Source of the DNA: Caballeronia sordidicola
GTDB lineage: Bacteria; Pseudomonadota; Gammaproteobacteria; Burkholderiales; Burkholderiaceae
NCBI RefSeq assembly: GCF_002220365.1
Contig: NZ_MTHB01000109.1
Location: 62,001 to 126,000 of the forward strand
Length of the DNA stretch: 64,000 nt
Direction: 5' to 3'
This document shows positions 24,824 to 34,137 of the stretch, one piece after another. The position numbers were made by a program, and so were the translations under genes. The notes under the pieces were generated by a model that was not told where the DNA came from, did not search any database, and worked only from the letters and a program-made list of their open reading frames with translations. Within the stretch, counting starts at the first letter, position 1. Each line of letters starts with the position of its first letter.

Positions 24824-26464
24824 GCGAATTTCCCTCGCCACGCTCTGCAACTGCTTGAACGCGCGAAACCGCGCCTCGTGCAGTGCCGAGATGTCGCCTG
24901 CATCCGGCTCGTAGGCCTTGCTGATGTGCGACATGCTGGTCATCGCCGAGCGCACATCCTCAAACAGGCCGCCTGCCACGGCTCCCAGCATCGCGGCACC
25001 CAGCAGCACCGGCTCTTCCGCCTGCGTGGCAAGCACGGGCTTGCCCGTCGCATCGGCGAGCAGTTGCCGAACGAGATCAAGTCGCCCCGCGCCGCCGCTG
25101 ATGACCACTCGCTCGATCGGGGCGCCGGCTATTGTCTGCGCTTCGATGATCTGGCGAAGACCGTAACCGATACTGCAAATCCCGGCAATATAAAGGGCGA
25201 CCAGACTGTCCAGGTCATTCTCCATTCCAAGGCCTGCTATCACGGCTCGTGCGTGGGGATCGGCCAGCGGCGCACGGTTTCCGAGGAACTCCGGAACGAC
25301 ATGCAAGCCCTTGGCCAGCAACACGGTCTCCGACAAACTGTCCGCCGCCTGCGCCGCGAGACCAGCCAGCAGCACGGGCAAGGACTGCCCCGATTGCTCC
25401 GCTTGCTGTCGAGCATCGGGCGTCGCGGGGTGCATCGAAAGCAATTGTTCGATCGCGGCGCCGGCCACCGATTGCCCGCCCTCGTTGAGCCATGCATCGG
25501 GCACCATCGCCGAAAAATAAGGCCCCCACACGCCGGGTACGAAGACCGGGCTGCGGGTCGTGGTCATCGTGCACGATGAAGTGCCGAAGACGTAAGCGAG
25601 GTTGGACTCGGCTTCACCATCGGCGCCAACCGTGCCGATTCCACCGGCATGGGCATCGATCACACCCGTCGCAACCGGCGTTCCGGCTCGCAAGCCGAGT
25701 TCCGCAGCCGCATTCGCTGTTAGCCCGTTCCCCAACGGCGTGCCCGGGTCGACGACGGTCTGGCCGATGCGCGCAAACGCCTCGTCCGCCAGCACGCCGA
25801 GACCGACGCTGCGAAAGTAACTCTCGTCCCAGCGCCGTTCGTGCGCCAGATACGTCCATTTGCAGGTGAGCGTGCAGGTGGAGCGGGACAGATCCCCGGT
25901 CGCGCGCCAGGTCAGGAAGTCGGTCAGATCAAAGAACTGCCATGCCGACGCGAAGACGCTCGGCCTGTTCTCGAGGAGCCACAGCAGCTTGGGTGTCTCC
26001 ATCTCCGGCGAGATCTTGCCGCCGACAAATTTCAGCACCTCGTGGCCGGTAGCGTTGATGCGCTCCGCCTGCCCCACGGCGCGGTGGTCCATCCAGACAA
26101 TGATGTCGCGTTCGGCTTGCTCCGAGGGCCCCACCGGCAAGCTCTGCCCACCCTCGCCCAGCACGACGAGCGAACAGGTGGCGTCGAACCCGATGCCCGC
26201 GACCTGATCGGGGGACACCGCGGCCTGCGCCAGCACGTCCTTCACGGATTGGCAGACGGCGTTCCAGATCTCGCTGCTCGACTGCTCGACGATGGAACCG
26301 CTCGCATGGAACAGGGTGATGTCACGCTTGGCCGAGGCCATCATCTGGCCGGCAAGGTCGAAGATTCCGGCTCGGGCGCTGCCCGTGCCCACGTCCACGC
26401 CGACGACATAGCGCCCATCGCGCGTGCTGCCTGTCATCCCGGAGGTCGGGTTTTCTGAGGTCAT
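24821..26464 (-). CDS. rbtK: D-ribulokinase / FGGY-family pentulose kinase
   Basis: 547 aa FGGY kinase. N-terminal phosphate motif GVDVGTGSARAG (22-33), DATCSLVV, WMDHRA and the C-terminal ATPase-fold GGAGRLDLVRQLLAD are typical of the ~540-aa ribulokinase branch rather than the ~490-aa xylulokinases. Last gene of the operon with ribitol dehydrogenase, so phosphorylation of D-ribulose to D-ribulose 5-phosphate is the expected step. A duplicated 11-bp element lies just upstream of the start. The symbol follows the Klebsiella ribitol operon by analogy. Confidence 0.85.
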   Translation of the reverse strand: MTSENPTSGMTGSTRDGRYVVGVDVGTGSARAGIFDLAGQMMASAKRDITLFHASGSIVEQSSSEIWNAVCQSVKDVLAQAAVSPDQVAGIGFDATCSLVVLGEGGQSLPVGPSEQAERDIIVWMDHRAVGQAERINATGHEVLKFVGGKISPEMETPKLLWLLENRPSVFASAWQFFDLTDFLTWRATGDLSRSTCTLTCKWTYLAHERRWDESYFRSVGLGVLADEAFARIGQTVVDPGTPLGNGLTANAAAELGLRAGTPVATGVIDAHAGGIGTVGADGEAESNLAYVFGTSSCTMTTTRSPVFVPGVWGPYFSAMVPDAWLNEGGQSVAGAAIEQLLSMHPATPDARQQAEQSGQSLPVLLAGLAAQAADSLSETVLLAKGLHVVPEFLGNRAPLADPHARAVIAGLGMENDLDSLVALYIAGICSIGYGLRQIIEAQTIAGAPIERVVISGGAGRLDLVRQLLADATGKPVLATQAEEPVLLGAAMLGAVAGGLFEDVRSAMTSMSHISKAYEPDAGDISALHEARFRAFKQLQSVAREIR

Positions 26465-26471
26465 AGCTCAC

Positions 26472-26493
26472 TGCCTGCTCAATGCCTGCTCAA
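26472..26493. repeat. 11-bp direct repeat, 2 copies, upstream of the kinase start
   Basis: TGCCTGCTCAA at 26472-26482 and 26483-26493. On the coding strand this is TTGAGCAGGCA twice, so AGG-containing, ribosome-binding-site-like cores are repeated in the gap between ribitol dehydrogenase (stop 26514) and kinase (start 26464). Confidence 0.85.
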
Positions 26494-26513
26494 TGCTTGT
26501 TATAGGACGCGTT

Positions 26514-27242
26514 TCAGAGATCGACGCTGTTTGGAAGGATCACGAGATCGCGGATGGTCACGTTGCGCGGCCGCGTCAACATGAAGAGTACCGCGTCGGC
26601 AACCTCCTTGGGCTGCATCAGGCTGCCCGAGGCCAGCGCTTCGTCCATCTTCGCCTTTGGCCAGTCATCGAGCAACGCCGTGACGACCGGGCCCGGAAGC
26701 ACTGCGCCCACTCGCACACCATGTTTGGAGAGCTGGCGCCGGATCGTGTGAACGAACGCCTGCACCGCGAATTTGGAGGCGGTATAGATCGGCTCCCATA
26801 CGACCGGGACGATGCCCGCGATGGAACTGGTGAAGATGATGTCGCCCGATTTCTGCGCGACGAGGTGCGGCAGCACGGCGTGGACTGATCGAAACGCGGC
26901 GTTGATGTTGAGGTTCAGCATGCGGTCCCACTCATCCGGATTTCCGTCCAGCACGTCGCCGCCAACGTAGGCGCCGGCGTTCGCATGGAAGATGTCGAGG
27001 CCGCCAGCGAGGTCGAGAATCTTCGGCAGCAGCGCAGAAACTTCCGCCGGCTGCAGCAGATCCACGACCAGCGGAAACGCGTTCGGCCCTAGTTCCGCGC
27101 ACAGTTTTTCGAGCCTGTCCTTTGCCCGGTCGACCAGAACGACCTTCGCGCCTTCCTCGATCAGTGTGCGCGCGCACTCGAGGCCGATACCCGATGCTGC
27201 ACCCGTGATGGCGGCAACCTTTCCTTTCATTTTGTCAGTCAT
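26514..27242 (-). CDS. rbtD: Ribitol 2-dehydrogenase (SDR family)
   Basis: 242 aa SDR oxidising ribitol to D-ribulose with NAD+. TGAASGIG (13-20), Asp38 after the second strand (NAD preference), [11 protein letters not shown], and Tyr153-x3-Lys157 (YTASK). The whole sequence matches Klebsiella ribitol dehydrogenase as I remember it, including [19 protein letters not shown] and the C-terminal ILPNSVDL, so the assignment is firmer than for most SDRs. AGGATTACACA precedes the ATG. It follows the permease by 24 bp and precedes the ribulokinase. Confidence 0.92.
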   Translation of the reverse strand: MTDKMKGKVAAITGAASGIGLECARTLIEEGAKVVLVDRAKDRLEKLCAELGPNAFPLVVDLLQPAEVSALLPKILDLAGGLDIFHANAGAYVGGDVLDGNPDEWDRMLNLNINAAFRSVHAVLPHLVAQKSGDIIFTSSIAGIVPVVWEPIYTASKFAVQAFVHTIRRQLSKHGVRVGAVLPGPVVTALLDDWPKAKMDEALASGSLMQPKEVADAVLFMLTRPRNVTIRDLVILPNSVDL

Positions 27243-27266
27243 TGTGTAATCCTAAGTGGCTGTAAA

Positions 27267-28550
27267 TTACGCGCGGCCGTGCGAGACGCGGGACTGCCGG
27301 GCGAGCGAGTCAACAATCACCGCGATCGCCAGCACCGCGCCGGTGATCATGAAGCGCAGCGAGGACGACAGGTTCAGCAGGGTCAGGCCGCTCGCGATCG
27401 ACTGGATCACGATGATGCCCAGCACTGCCGAATACGCGCTGCCACGGCCGCCGAACAAGCTCGTACCACCTATCACCGCCGCTGCAATGGCGTTCAGGTT
27501 CACATCGCCGCTGCCGGCCTGCTGGCTGGCAGACGCGAGCCGTGCCGCAGTCAGCACGCCGCCGAGCGCAGCAAAACTGGCGCACAGCACGAAGGCACTG
27601 GTGTAGATGGCGCTGACATTGATACCAGCCCGCCTCGCGGCCTCGTGATTCCCGCCGACCGCATTCATCGACCGGCCCCAACGGGTCCTCTTGAGCGCGT
27701 AGTCCATCGCAACCGCGAGGCCGAGGAAGACGCCGAACATCAGCGGCACGCCTCGTCCCTGGTTCAGGTAGGCAACCACGACCTCCAACAGTACGGTAAT
27801 GGCGAGGCTGCGCACAAGCAGGCTGCCCACCGAGGGTGCAGACAGATTGGACGCGCGGCGGCGCTCACGGGTGCGCATCCCGAGCAGCATCATCACGGCG
27901 CCTGGCGCCAGCGCGAGGAGGTACGAAACGGCGGCTGGGATGATGATGAGCTGCCCGAGGTTCACCAGCGCCGTGTCGTAGGGCAGGTTAATCGAACCGG
28001 TAGCGCCCAGGACGTATAACTGCATCCCGAGGATTGCGAGCAGCCCTGCCAGCGTCGCGACGAAGCTCGGCATGCCGAGCCGGGTGAGCAACAGCGCGTA
28101 GATGGCGCCGACCAGCGCGCCAACCACGATGGCAGCCAAGATGGCGAGCAGCACCGGCCAGCCATGATTGACCCAGAGCATGCCTACCATGGCCGAAGCA
28201 AAGCCGCTCATGGAACCCACTGACAGGTCGATCTGGCCCACCATCAGCACGCAGACTATGCCCAGCGAAATCACGCCGACCGTCGAGCAGTCGAACAGCA
28301 AGTTCACCAGGTTGTTGGCGGAGAGGAATACCGGGTTCAGGCTGGTGAACACGGTCCAGATAATGACCAGGCCCGCGATGACCGGGAGAGACCCCAGATC
28401 GCCCGAGCGCACCCGTTCGACGAAGGCACCAACGGCACCGCTGATCCCTGTCGCGTGCTTGACGCGGATATCGCTGCGGTCAAGCAGCGTGGACGGCTTC
28501 GGTGCGTCTTGCGTTTCACGCTGGGGAGCACCTTGCATTTCATTGCTCAT
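27267..28550 (-). CDS. Ribitol/sugar ABC transporter permease, XylH/FrcC type
   Basis: 427-aa inner-membrane permease, longer than the RbsC type and with more hydrophobic segments, as in XylH and FrcC. The family motif GQIDLSVGSMSG and the GGTSLFGGRGS stretch near the end are clear. AAGGAACG precedes the ATG. Order binding protein-ATPase-permease-rbtD-rbtK points to ribitol (or a closely related pentitol) as substrate. Confidence 0.9.
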   Translation of the reverse strand: MSNEMQGAPQRETQDAPKPSTLLDRSDIRVKHATGISGAVGAFVERVRSGDLGSLPVIAGLVIIWTVFTSLNPVFLSANNLVNLLFDCSTVGVISLGIVCVLMVGQIDLSVGSMSGFASAMVGMLWVNHGWPVLLAILAAIVVGALVGAIYALLLTRLGMPSFVATLAGLLAILGMQLYVLGATGSINLPYDTALVNLGQLIIIPAAVSYLLALAPGAVMMLLGMRTRERRRASNLSAPSVGSLLVRSLAITVLLEVVVAYLNQGRGVPLMFGVFLGLAVAMDYALKRTRWGRSMNAVGGNHEAARRAGINVSAIYTSAFVLCASFAALGGVLTAARLASASQQAGSGDVNLNAIAAAVIGGTSLFGGRGSAYSAVLGIIVIQSIASGLTLLNLSSSLRFMITGAVLAIAVIVDSLARQSRVSHGRA

Positions 28551-28564
28551 GATCGTTCCTTTGT

Positions 28565-29368
28565 CTAGACGCTCTGTTCGGCCTGACGACGGCCGGCGCG
28601 GCGCGACACGGCGTTCTCGGTGGCGCCGGTAATCGCGGCGACCAGCTCTTGATTCGAGGAGTCGGGATAGAAAATGCCGTTGTTGCGGCCGAGCCGCAGC
28701 ACCACGATCCGGTCGGCCACGGCGCGCACGTCCTCCATGTTGTGGCTGATCATGATGACCGCGTGGCCGCGGTCGCGCACCCGCTCGATCAGGTTCAGCA
28801 CCTCGGCGGTCTGGGCCACGCCCAGCGCCGCCGTCGGCTCGTCGAGCATGATCAGCTTCGGATCCAGCAGCAGCGAGCGTGCAATCGCCACGGTCTGGCG
28901 CTGCCCGCCCGACAGCGACGCGACCACGTCGCGCACGCTAGGAATGCGGGCCGACAGCTCGTTTAGCAGCGTCCACGCCTTCACCTCCATTGCGACCTCG
29001 TCGAGGCGCAGCGGATTCATCTCGCGCCCAAGGTAGATGTTCGCGACGACATCGAGGTTTTCGCACAGCGCGAGGTCCTGGAATACCGTGGCGATGCCGA
29101 GATCGAGCGCCGCGCCCGGATTGGACAGCGTGACTTCCTTGCCGCCGAAGGTGATCGTGCCGGTGCTCGGTTGGTGGACGCCGGCTAGAACCTTCACCAG
29201 CGTCGATTTCCCGGCCCCGTTGTCGCCCACCAGGGCGACCACCTCGCCGGCATGCACGTCGAGCTCGATGTCCGTCAGGGCAGAGACCGCTCCGAAGTGC
29301 TTCGAGACGCCGCGCAGGCTCAGCACCAGTTCGCCGCGCGTGGACCGGGTTGTGGAGTTGTCAGTCAT
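28565..29368 (-). CDS. ABC transporter ATP-binding protein, single-domain (FrcA-like)
   Basis: 267 aa, only one nucleotide-binding domain: Walker A GDNGAGKST (48-56), signature LSGGQRQTVAIARS and Walker B LIMLDEPTAAL. Most CUT2 sugar importers have a fused ~500-aa ATPase; single-domain versions are known for FrcBCA fructose importers, so two copies should assemble on the permease. Lies 14 bp upstream of the permease gene. Confidence 0.92.
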   Translation of the reverse strand: MTDNSTTRSTRGELVLSLRGVSKHFGAVSALTDIELDVHAGEVVALVGDNGAGKSTLVKVLAGVHQPSTGTITFGGKEVTLSNPGAALDLGIATVFQDLALCENLDVVANIYLGREMNPLRLDEVAMEVKAWTLLNELSARIPSVRDVVASLSGGQRQTVAIARSLLLDPKLIMLDEPTAALGVAQTAEVLNLIERVRDRGHAVIMISHNMEDVRAVADRIVVLRLGRNNGIFYPDSSNQELVAAITGATENAVSRRAGRRQAEQSV

Positions 29369-29394
29369 GCGACGGATACCTCATTGAATGTAGA

Positions 29395-29438
29395 GGGACC
29401 CGGCATGAGCCGGATCCCATCCAGCATCGCTGCTGGAT
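29395..29438. other. Two consecutive intercistronic hairpins after the binding-protein gene
   Basis: Stem 1: ATCCAGCA (29419-29426) / TGCTGGAT (29431-29438), loop TCGC. Stem 2: GGGACCCGGC (29395-29404) / GCCGGATCCC (29409-29418), loop ATGA, one mismatch. They occupy most of the gap between the binding-protein stop and the ATPase start, a position typical of 3' stabilising stems that raise binding-protein yield. Confidence 0.7.
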
Positions 29439-29452
29439 CAGTTCGTCACGGT

Positions 29453-30517
29453 TCAGTTCGTGATGCCCAGTTTCTTGCAGCCGTCTGCGTAGCGATCCGT
29501 ACACAGGTCCTTGGCGCTCGCGAAGCCCTTGTCGACGACTTCCGCCTTGATGTTCTGCGCCGTGATGACTGCAGGCTTGAAGAGCTGGGACGGCGTGTTG
29601 AAGAGCGTCGTTTCGCCCTTCGGGGTCTGGCCGGACAGGAAGCCGACAGCCACCTTCGCCGCCGCGGCCGCAACGATCTCGCTCGGCTTCAGGATCGTGT
29701 TGTACTCGTCACCCGCGATGATCAACTGGAGTCCTGCGAGCGTCGCGTCATTGCCGGTCACCGGCGGCACCGGGTTGACACCGGCTGCCTTGAAGGCCGC
29801 GACGGCCCCGCCGCCCGTGCCGTCGTTGGCGGCCACGACACCGACAATCTGCGACCCGAAGCGCGTGATCTGCCCGCTGACCCACTGCTGGGCCTTCGGG
29901 GGCGCCCAGTCCGGCGTGTCGTACTCGGCCAGCGTCTTGTAGCCACTGCCCGCCAAGCCGGCATGGACGCCCTTCTTGATCAGTCCCGCTGCCGCGTCGG
30001 TCGGCGAACCGTTGACCTCGAGCACGCCGCCCTTGGCCGCCGACACGCCCGTGTCTTTCAGGTGCTGGACGAGCGACTGCGCGATGGACTTGCCAATGCC
30101 TTCGTTGTCGAACGACACGTAGTAGTTGGCCGGTGTCGAAGGCACGGGCCGGTCATAGGCGATAACCTTGATACCCTGGCCCTGCGCCATATGGACCAGA
30201 GACGCGGCAGCAGTAGAGTCCACCGGATCGAGGACGATCACTTTCGCGCCTTGCGCGATCACCGAGTTGAACTGCTGCTGCTGCGTCGAGACGTCGGCGT
30301 TGGCGTTCTGGTAGAGCACCTTGCAGTCGGGGCAGAGCTTCGTCATTTCGGCCTTGAAGCCGGGGAAGTCATGCTGTTCGTAGCGTGTCGATGCCTGGTC
30401 GGGCATCAGAAAGGCGACCGTGCCGCTGGGTGCGGCCAGTGCCGCCGTGCTGCTTATCAGGCTAAGGCTCAGGCCCAGCACGCTGGCGCCGATCAGTTGG
30501 TTCGAAAGTCTGGTCAT
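29453..30517 (-). CDS. Periplasmic substrate-binding protein for ribitol/sugar ABC importer (XylF/peripla_BP_4)
   Basis: 354 aa with a Sec signal peptide (hydrophobic residues ~8-28, cleavage near ALAAPS). The mature part has the two-lobed periplasmic-binding fold with FLMPDQASTRYEQHDFPGF near the start and LDPVDSTAA in the ligand cleft. CGGAGACATTCG precedes the ATG. First gene of the ribitol operon; the AraC gene lies immediately upstream on the same strand. Confidence 0.9.
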   Translation of the reverse strand: MTRLSNQLIGASVLGLSLSLISSTAALAAPSGTVAFLMPDQASTRYEQHDFPGFKAEMTKLCPDCKVLYQNANADVSTQQQQFNSVIAQGAKVIVLDPVDSTAAASLVHMAQGQGIKVIAYDRPVPSTPANYYVSFDNEGIGKSIAQSLVQHLKDTGVSAAKGGVLEVNGSPTDAAAGLIKKGVHAGLAGSGYKTLAEYDTPDWAPPKAQQWVSGQITRFGSQIVGVVAANDGTGGGAVAAFKAAGVNPVPPVTGNDATLAGLQLIIAGDEYNTILKPSEIVAAAAAKVAVGFLSGQTPKGETTLFNTPSQLFKPAVITAQNIKAEVVDKGFASAKDLCTDRYADGCKKLGITN

Positions 30518-30815
30518 CGAATGTCTCCGTTTTTTAGAAAAATACCGGCGCAGATACTGCCGTGGTTGGGCCTTGCTTGAGCTTCAAGTGCTAATCGTGC
30601 GCATGCGCTTCAATTGCGGTAGCGCGGATACGGGCTGCTCGATGCGTCGTAATCCATATACTCTGTAGTACACAATACATTCGTTCAGACCTCGCAGAAA
30701 CGTTGGCTGCGTCGTGGGAAAACCTGGCAAACCCTTCCTGAACCGCAAAAACGAGTTCGCGTCGCGCGAGGTCAAGCGCCAACCCCGCGTTCAGCGGTAA
30801 CGGTGCAAACACGCG
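30518..30815. promoter_or_regulatory. Promoter region of the ribitol operon
   Basis: 298 bp between the AraC gene stop and the binding-protein start. It contains an imperfectly placed palindrome CTTGA-N3-TCAAG around 30577-30589 and a moderately AT-rich stretch near 30650-30690. AraC/XylS proteins bind direct repeats, and no convincing pair was found by eye. Confidence 0.4.
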
Positions 30816-31820
30816 CTAGCCGAACGCTTCCAAGGCGGGCGCGGCATCCGACGATTCCGACGCGCTGGCAGCGTTGAGCTGCTGATACGCGCGCCATCGC
30901 GACGGCGACATCTCCTTGAGCAACAAGAACTGGCGATTAAAATTCGAGAGATTATTAAAGCCGACCTGATAGCAGATATCGGTGATAGTCAGCTCGCCCG
31001 ACATCAGCAATTGGCATGCGAGGTTAATGCGCAGCCGGTTCACATACTGTACAAAGGGCACGCCCGTATGCCGGCGGAAATATCGCGAAAAAGCGCTGGC
31101 GCTTTGTCCCGCGAGTTCGGCCAACTCCGTTTCGCGCAACTCTTGCGACAGGTTCTTGCCAATATAAGAAAGCAAATGATTGATACGCGTCTCGGCATAA
31201 CGCGTCGGGTCCGCGCGATAAGCGGCGCTCGCGAGCTTGACTTGTTCTGCGCTATGCACGAGCAGGTCAAGCAACTCAAGAAAGAGCGTGATGCGCCGCA
31301 TGCCTTGCGCGCCCAGCATCTCGCGCATGATCGGTTCGGCGGCCGCCCCGGTCTTCGGCGTGAACAGCACACCCCAACGCGATGCATCGAGTAAGGACTC
31401 CACGCATTTCAGCTCCGGGAACACCTTGATGGCGTTAGCCACGACCTCGGCGTCGAATTGCAGGATCAGACAGCGCTCATCCACACGCTCGCCCGGCGAC
31501 ACACTGCTGACCCAGTTATGCGGCAGATTCGTTCCCGTCATCACGAGATTGCCCGGCGCGAAGTTGCCGATGTAATCGCCTACAAAGTATTTGCCCGTTG
31601 TCGACGTGATGACCTGGATTTCGTATTCAGGATGGAAGTGCCAGCGCACCGTGCGATACGGATAGCCGTGCGACCAGACCTTGAACGACTCATCGCGCGG
31701 GACGGCGACCAGTTCCAGGTCAGGCTGGACGATGTTGGCGCGCCGCGCGTCCGTGCGCGCCGCGCGGCAATAACCGCACGTTCCGCATTGACACGCCGTC
31801 GCGCTCGCCATGGTGTCCAT
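30816..31820 (-). CDS. AraC-family transcriptional regulator with N-terminal cysteine cluster
   Basis: 334 aa. A cupin-type AraC ligand-binding domain (about 40-190, with RWHFHPEYEIQVI) is followed by two helix-turn-helix motifs (ETELAELAGQSASAFSRYF and ITDICYQVGFNNLSNFNRQF). CAGGAGGAAGACAG supports the ATG at 31820. The first 20 residues contain Cys10, Cys12, Cys15 and Cys18 (CQCGTCGYC), a spacing that could hold a metal; this is not a usual AraC feature. Its position makes it the likely ribitol-responsive activator. Confidence 0.9.
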   Translation of the reverse strand: MDTMASATACQCGTCGYCRAARTDARRANIVQPDLELVAVPRDESFKVWSHGYPYRTVRWHFHPEYEIQVITSTTGKYFVGDYIGNFAPGNLVMTGTNLPHNWVSSVSPGERVDERCLILQFDAEVVANAIKVFPELKCVESLLDASRWGVLFTPKTGAAAEPIMREMLGAQGMRRITLFLELLDLLVHSAEQVKLASAAYRADPTRYAETRINHLLSYIGKNLSQELRETELAELAGQSASAFSRYFRRHTGVPFVQYVNRLRINLACQLLMSGELTITDICYQVGFNNLSNFNRQFLLLKEMSPSRWRAYQQLNAASASESSDAAPALEAFG

Positions 31821-32303
31821 CTGTCTTCCTCCTGACCCGCTTTTGTTTTTGGGCGACTCGCATAAACCGCATTGCGCCTCGCCATGTATGCAAGTTAGCC
31901 CTGTCGGGCATATTTCACCACTGAAATTGAAACCGAAAACTGATACTAATTTGCATTCGGGTAAGTCCGTAGGGCATCAAGAGTTAACTTTTGTGCAACG
32001 CAGCAGCTTGACGAGCGGCTCGCACCAGTGCGCCGGATATGACGTTGATGTGCGTGTGTGGGCTTGCGGACGCCATTCATGGCCGCGCCGAAAAAGGCGC
32101 GGGGGCTCAATGGGCGACGCCTGCGAGCGTCACGCAAACGCAGCGCTGAGCGCCGCCCTGGAAGATAGGGATCGGCGCAGCAAGAGTGTCGAATGCACGG
32201 GCGTGCACTGGCGTGAAAAAGTGAGTTTGCAAGTGTCGCTACGGGCGTCCAGGCTCAAGGAGATTGGTACAGGAGTTTGCGACTTCGAGGATCACGCCGC
32301 CGT
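31821..32303. other. Intergenic region, no recognised gene; strong hairpin at 32083-32102
   Basis: 483 bp upstream of the AraC gene and downstream of the minus-strand SDR gene. A perfect seven-base stem CCGCGCC / GGCGCGG with a GAAAAA loop (32083-32102) is present. Short open frames on both strands lack support. Confidence 0.5.
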
Positions 32304-33008
32304 TCACCAAGGAACGACTCTTCCGAGGTAGTCCAGGTAATGCAATCCAGAACGCCCTTCGTAAGCCTCGATCGTGCTCAGCAAGTTCGGGATGCTTTCT
32401 CCAATACTAAGACGCCCTTCGGGACCGCCCATGTCCGTCCGTACCCATCCGGGCGCCATCAATAACAAGGTTTTCGCATCGTTTCGGTGGCGCGCAGCAA
32501 AGCTACGCATGAACATGTTGAGTGCGGCCTTGCTGCCCCGGTAGACCTCATAATTTCCGTTCTCGTTGTTTGTGAGGCTGCCCTGCCCGGACGACATGAC
32601 GCCAATCGTTCCTCTTGGCTGCACGAGGTCCTGAAACGCCTCGATCACTCTCATCGGACTTAACGAGTTTGTCACCATTACGCGCACAAATTCCTCGGTC
32701 GAGACATCGGCAATCGTTTCACGATCGTCATTTTTGACACCGGCATTCACGAAAAGCACATCCACCTGCCGACCTTGAAGACGGCCCCTGAGCGCGGCGA
32801 CCTGCTCCGCAATCGTGATGTCGACCATTTCAACTTCGAGTGCTCCAGGCGAAGCTTTCGCGAGTTGAAAAAGCTTTTCCGTGGATCCCTCCCGCCCGCT
32901 GGCGATCACTCGCCAGCCGCGCTTGAGGTATTCCTCGACCATGGCGAATCCAAGGCCGCGCGATGCGCCGATGAGGAGGACGGTTTTCCGGGGTGATAAA
33001 TCTTGCAT
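32304..33008 (-). CDS. Short-chain dehydrogenase, C-factor-like
   Basis: 234 aa from ATG 33008 (GGGAGCTATCA upstream). NAD(P) motif GASRGLG, NAGV motif, Ser in VMSSGQGSL and Tyr-x3-Lys (YRGSK) match the CsgA/C-factor-like SDR group. Divergent from a LysR gene, which is the usual arrangement for a regulator and its target; the 173-bp gap probably holds the shared operator. Substrate unknown. Confidence 0.87.
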   Translation of the reverse strand: MQDLSPRKTVLLIGASRGLGFAMVEEYLKRGWRVIASGREGSTEKLFQLAKASPGALEVEMVDITIAEQVAALRGRLQGRQVDVLFVNAGVKNDDRETIADVSTEEFVRVMVTNSLSPMRVIEAFQDLVQPRGTIGVMSSGQGSLTNNENGNYEVYRGSKAALNMFMRSFAARHRNDAKTLLLMAPGWVRTDMGGPEGRLSIGESIPNLLSTIEAYEGRSGLHYLDYLGRVVPW

Positions 33009-33181
33009 TGATAGCTCCCTGTAAGTGAACCCTGACTGAGCGTGGCATTGACGAACCACGCGTTTGGTCGCGGGTCAGTGCAGGGAATATATCGATGCGG
33101 CAGACATGGCGAAAGACGCACTGATTGCACTTATGACATGCATCAAACGCCATGCCTGGACTGCTAATGCTACGATCGGGC

Positions 33182-34111
33182 ATGCCCGAACCCGATTTGA
33201 ACCTGATCATTGCGCTCGACGAATTGCTTGCCGACGGCAGCGTGGTTGGCGCTGCGCGCCGACTGGGCTTGAGTGCCTCAGCAATGAGTCGAACGTTGGC
33301 TCGGCTTCGCGAGGCGACCGGCGACCCATTATTGGTTCGCGCGGGGCGCCGCATGGTGTTGACGCCCCATGCAGAGGCGCTTCGTCAACGCACTCAACAT
33401 GCGGTTCATGAGGCACGTGCCGTACTCCGCCCCTCAACGACAGAGCCGGATTTCCCGGCGTTGCAGCGGACTTTTACCATTCGCGCCAACGACGGTTTTG
33501 TGGAGGCCTTTGCTGCTCCGCTTATCGCTGCGGTGACGGCGATCGCGCCGCTCGTACGTTTGCGCTTCGCGCCCAAGCCAGAGAAGACGGCAGCGTATTT
33601 GCGAGAGGGTTCAGCCGACCTTGAGATCGGTGTGTTGGGCGAAATGGGGCCGGAAGTCCGCGTGCAAGCCCTGTTCCGGGATCGCTTTCTCGGTGTTGTC
33701 AGAAAGGGCCATCCGCTCGAATTGGAGGGCGAGGTAACGGCAGAACGGTACGTCTCCTTCGGCCACGTCGTTGCTTCGCGCCGCGGGCGCACGAGCGGAC
33801 CGGTAGATGAGGCGTTGGCTGTTTTAGGGTTGGAAAGAACGATCGTCGCCATGGTTCCGAGCTTCCCCGCCGCACTCGCCGTGGCTCGAGCCTCCGACTT
33901 GATCGCCCTGGTGACTGCGTCTTTTCTGGGCAATCAACCTGAACATGAGGAATCGGCGCTATCCAGAACGACCCACGCTTTCGAGCTGCCTGTTACGACC
34001 GAAAAAATTACGGTTTCTCAGATGTGGCATCCTCGTTTAGAGGTTGATCCTGTTCATCGTTGGCTCCGGCAACGGGTGCTCACCGTATGCCGGCAAAGGG
34101 TGCCGCTCTGA
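33182..34111 (+). CDS. LysR-family transcriptional regulator
   Basis: 309 aa from the ATG at 33182, which begins at PEPDLNLIIALDELL, the normal LysR N-terminus; an ATG ten codons earlier is less likely. The winged helix-turn-helix (GSVVGAARRLGLSASAMSRTLARLRE) is followed by a LysR substrate-binding domain. Divergent from the SDR gene at 32304. Confidence 0.9.
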   Translation: MPEPDLNLIIALDELLADGSVVGAARRLGLSASAMSRTLARLREATGDPLLVRAGRRMVLTPHAEALRQRTQHAVHEARAVLRPSTTEPDFPALQRTFTIRANDGFVEAFAAPLIAAVTAIAPLVRLRFAPKPEKTAAYLREGSADLEIGVLGEMGPEVRVQALFRDRFLGVVRKGHPLELEGEVTAERYVSFGHVVASRRGRTSGPVDEALAVLGLERTIVAMVPSFPAALAVARASDLIALVTASFLGNQPEHEESALSRTTHAFELPVTTEKITVSQMWHPRLEVDPVHRWLRQRVLTVCRQRVPL

Positions 34112-34137
34112 AATAAGGTGGTCAGTCGCATGCATGC

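Noticed and set aside
29252-30580. 442-codon plus-strand frame opposite the ribitol binding-protein gene
   Set aside because: Antisense shadow; the minus strand has a signal peptide and binding-protein fold with a good ribosome-binding site.
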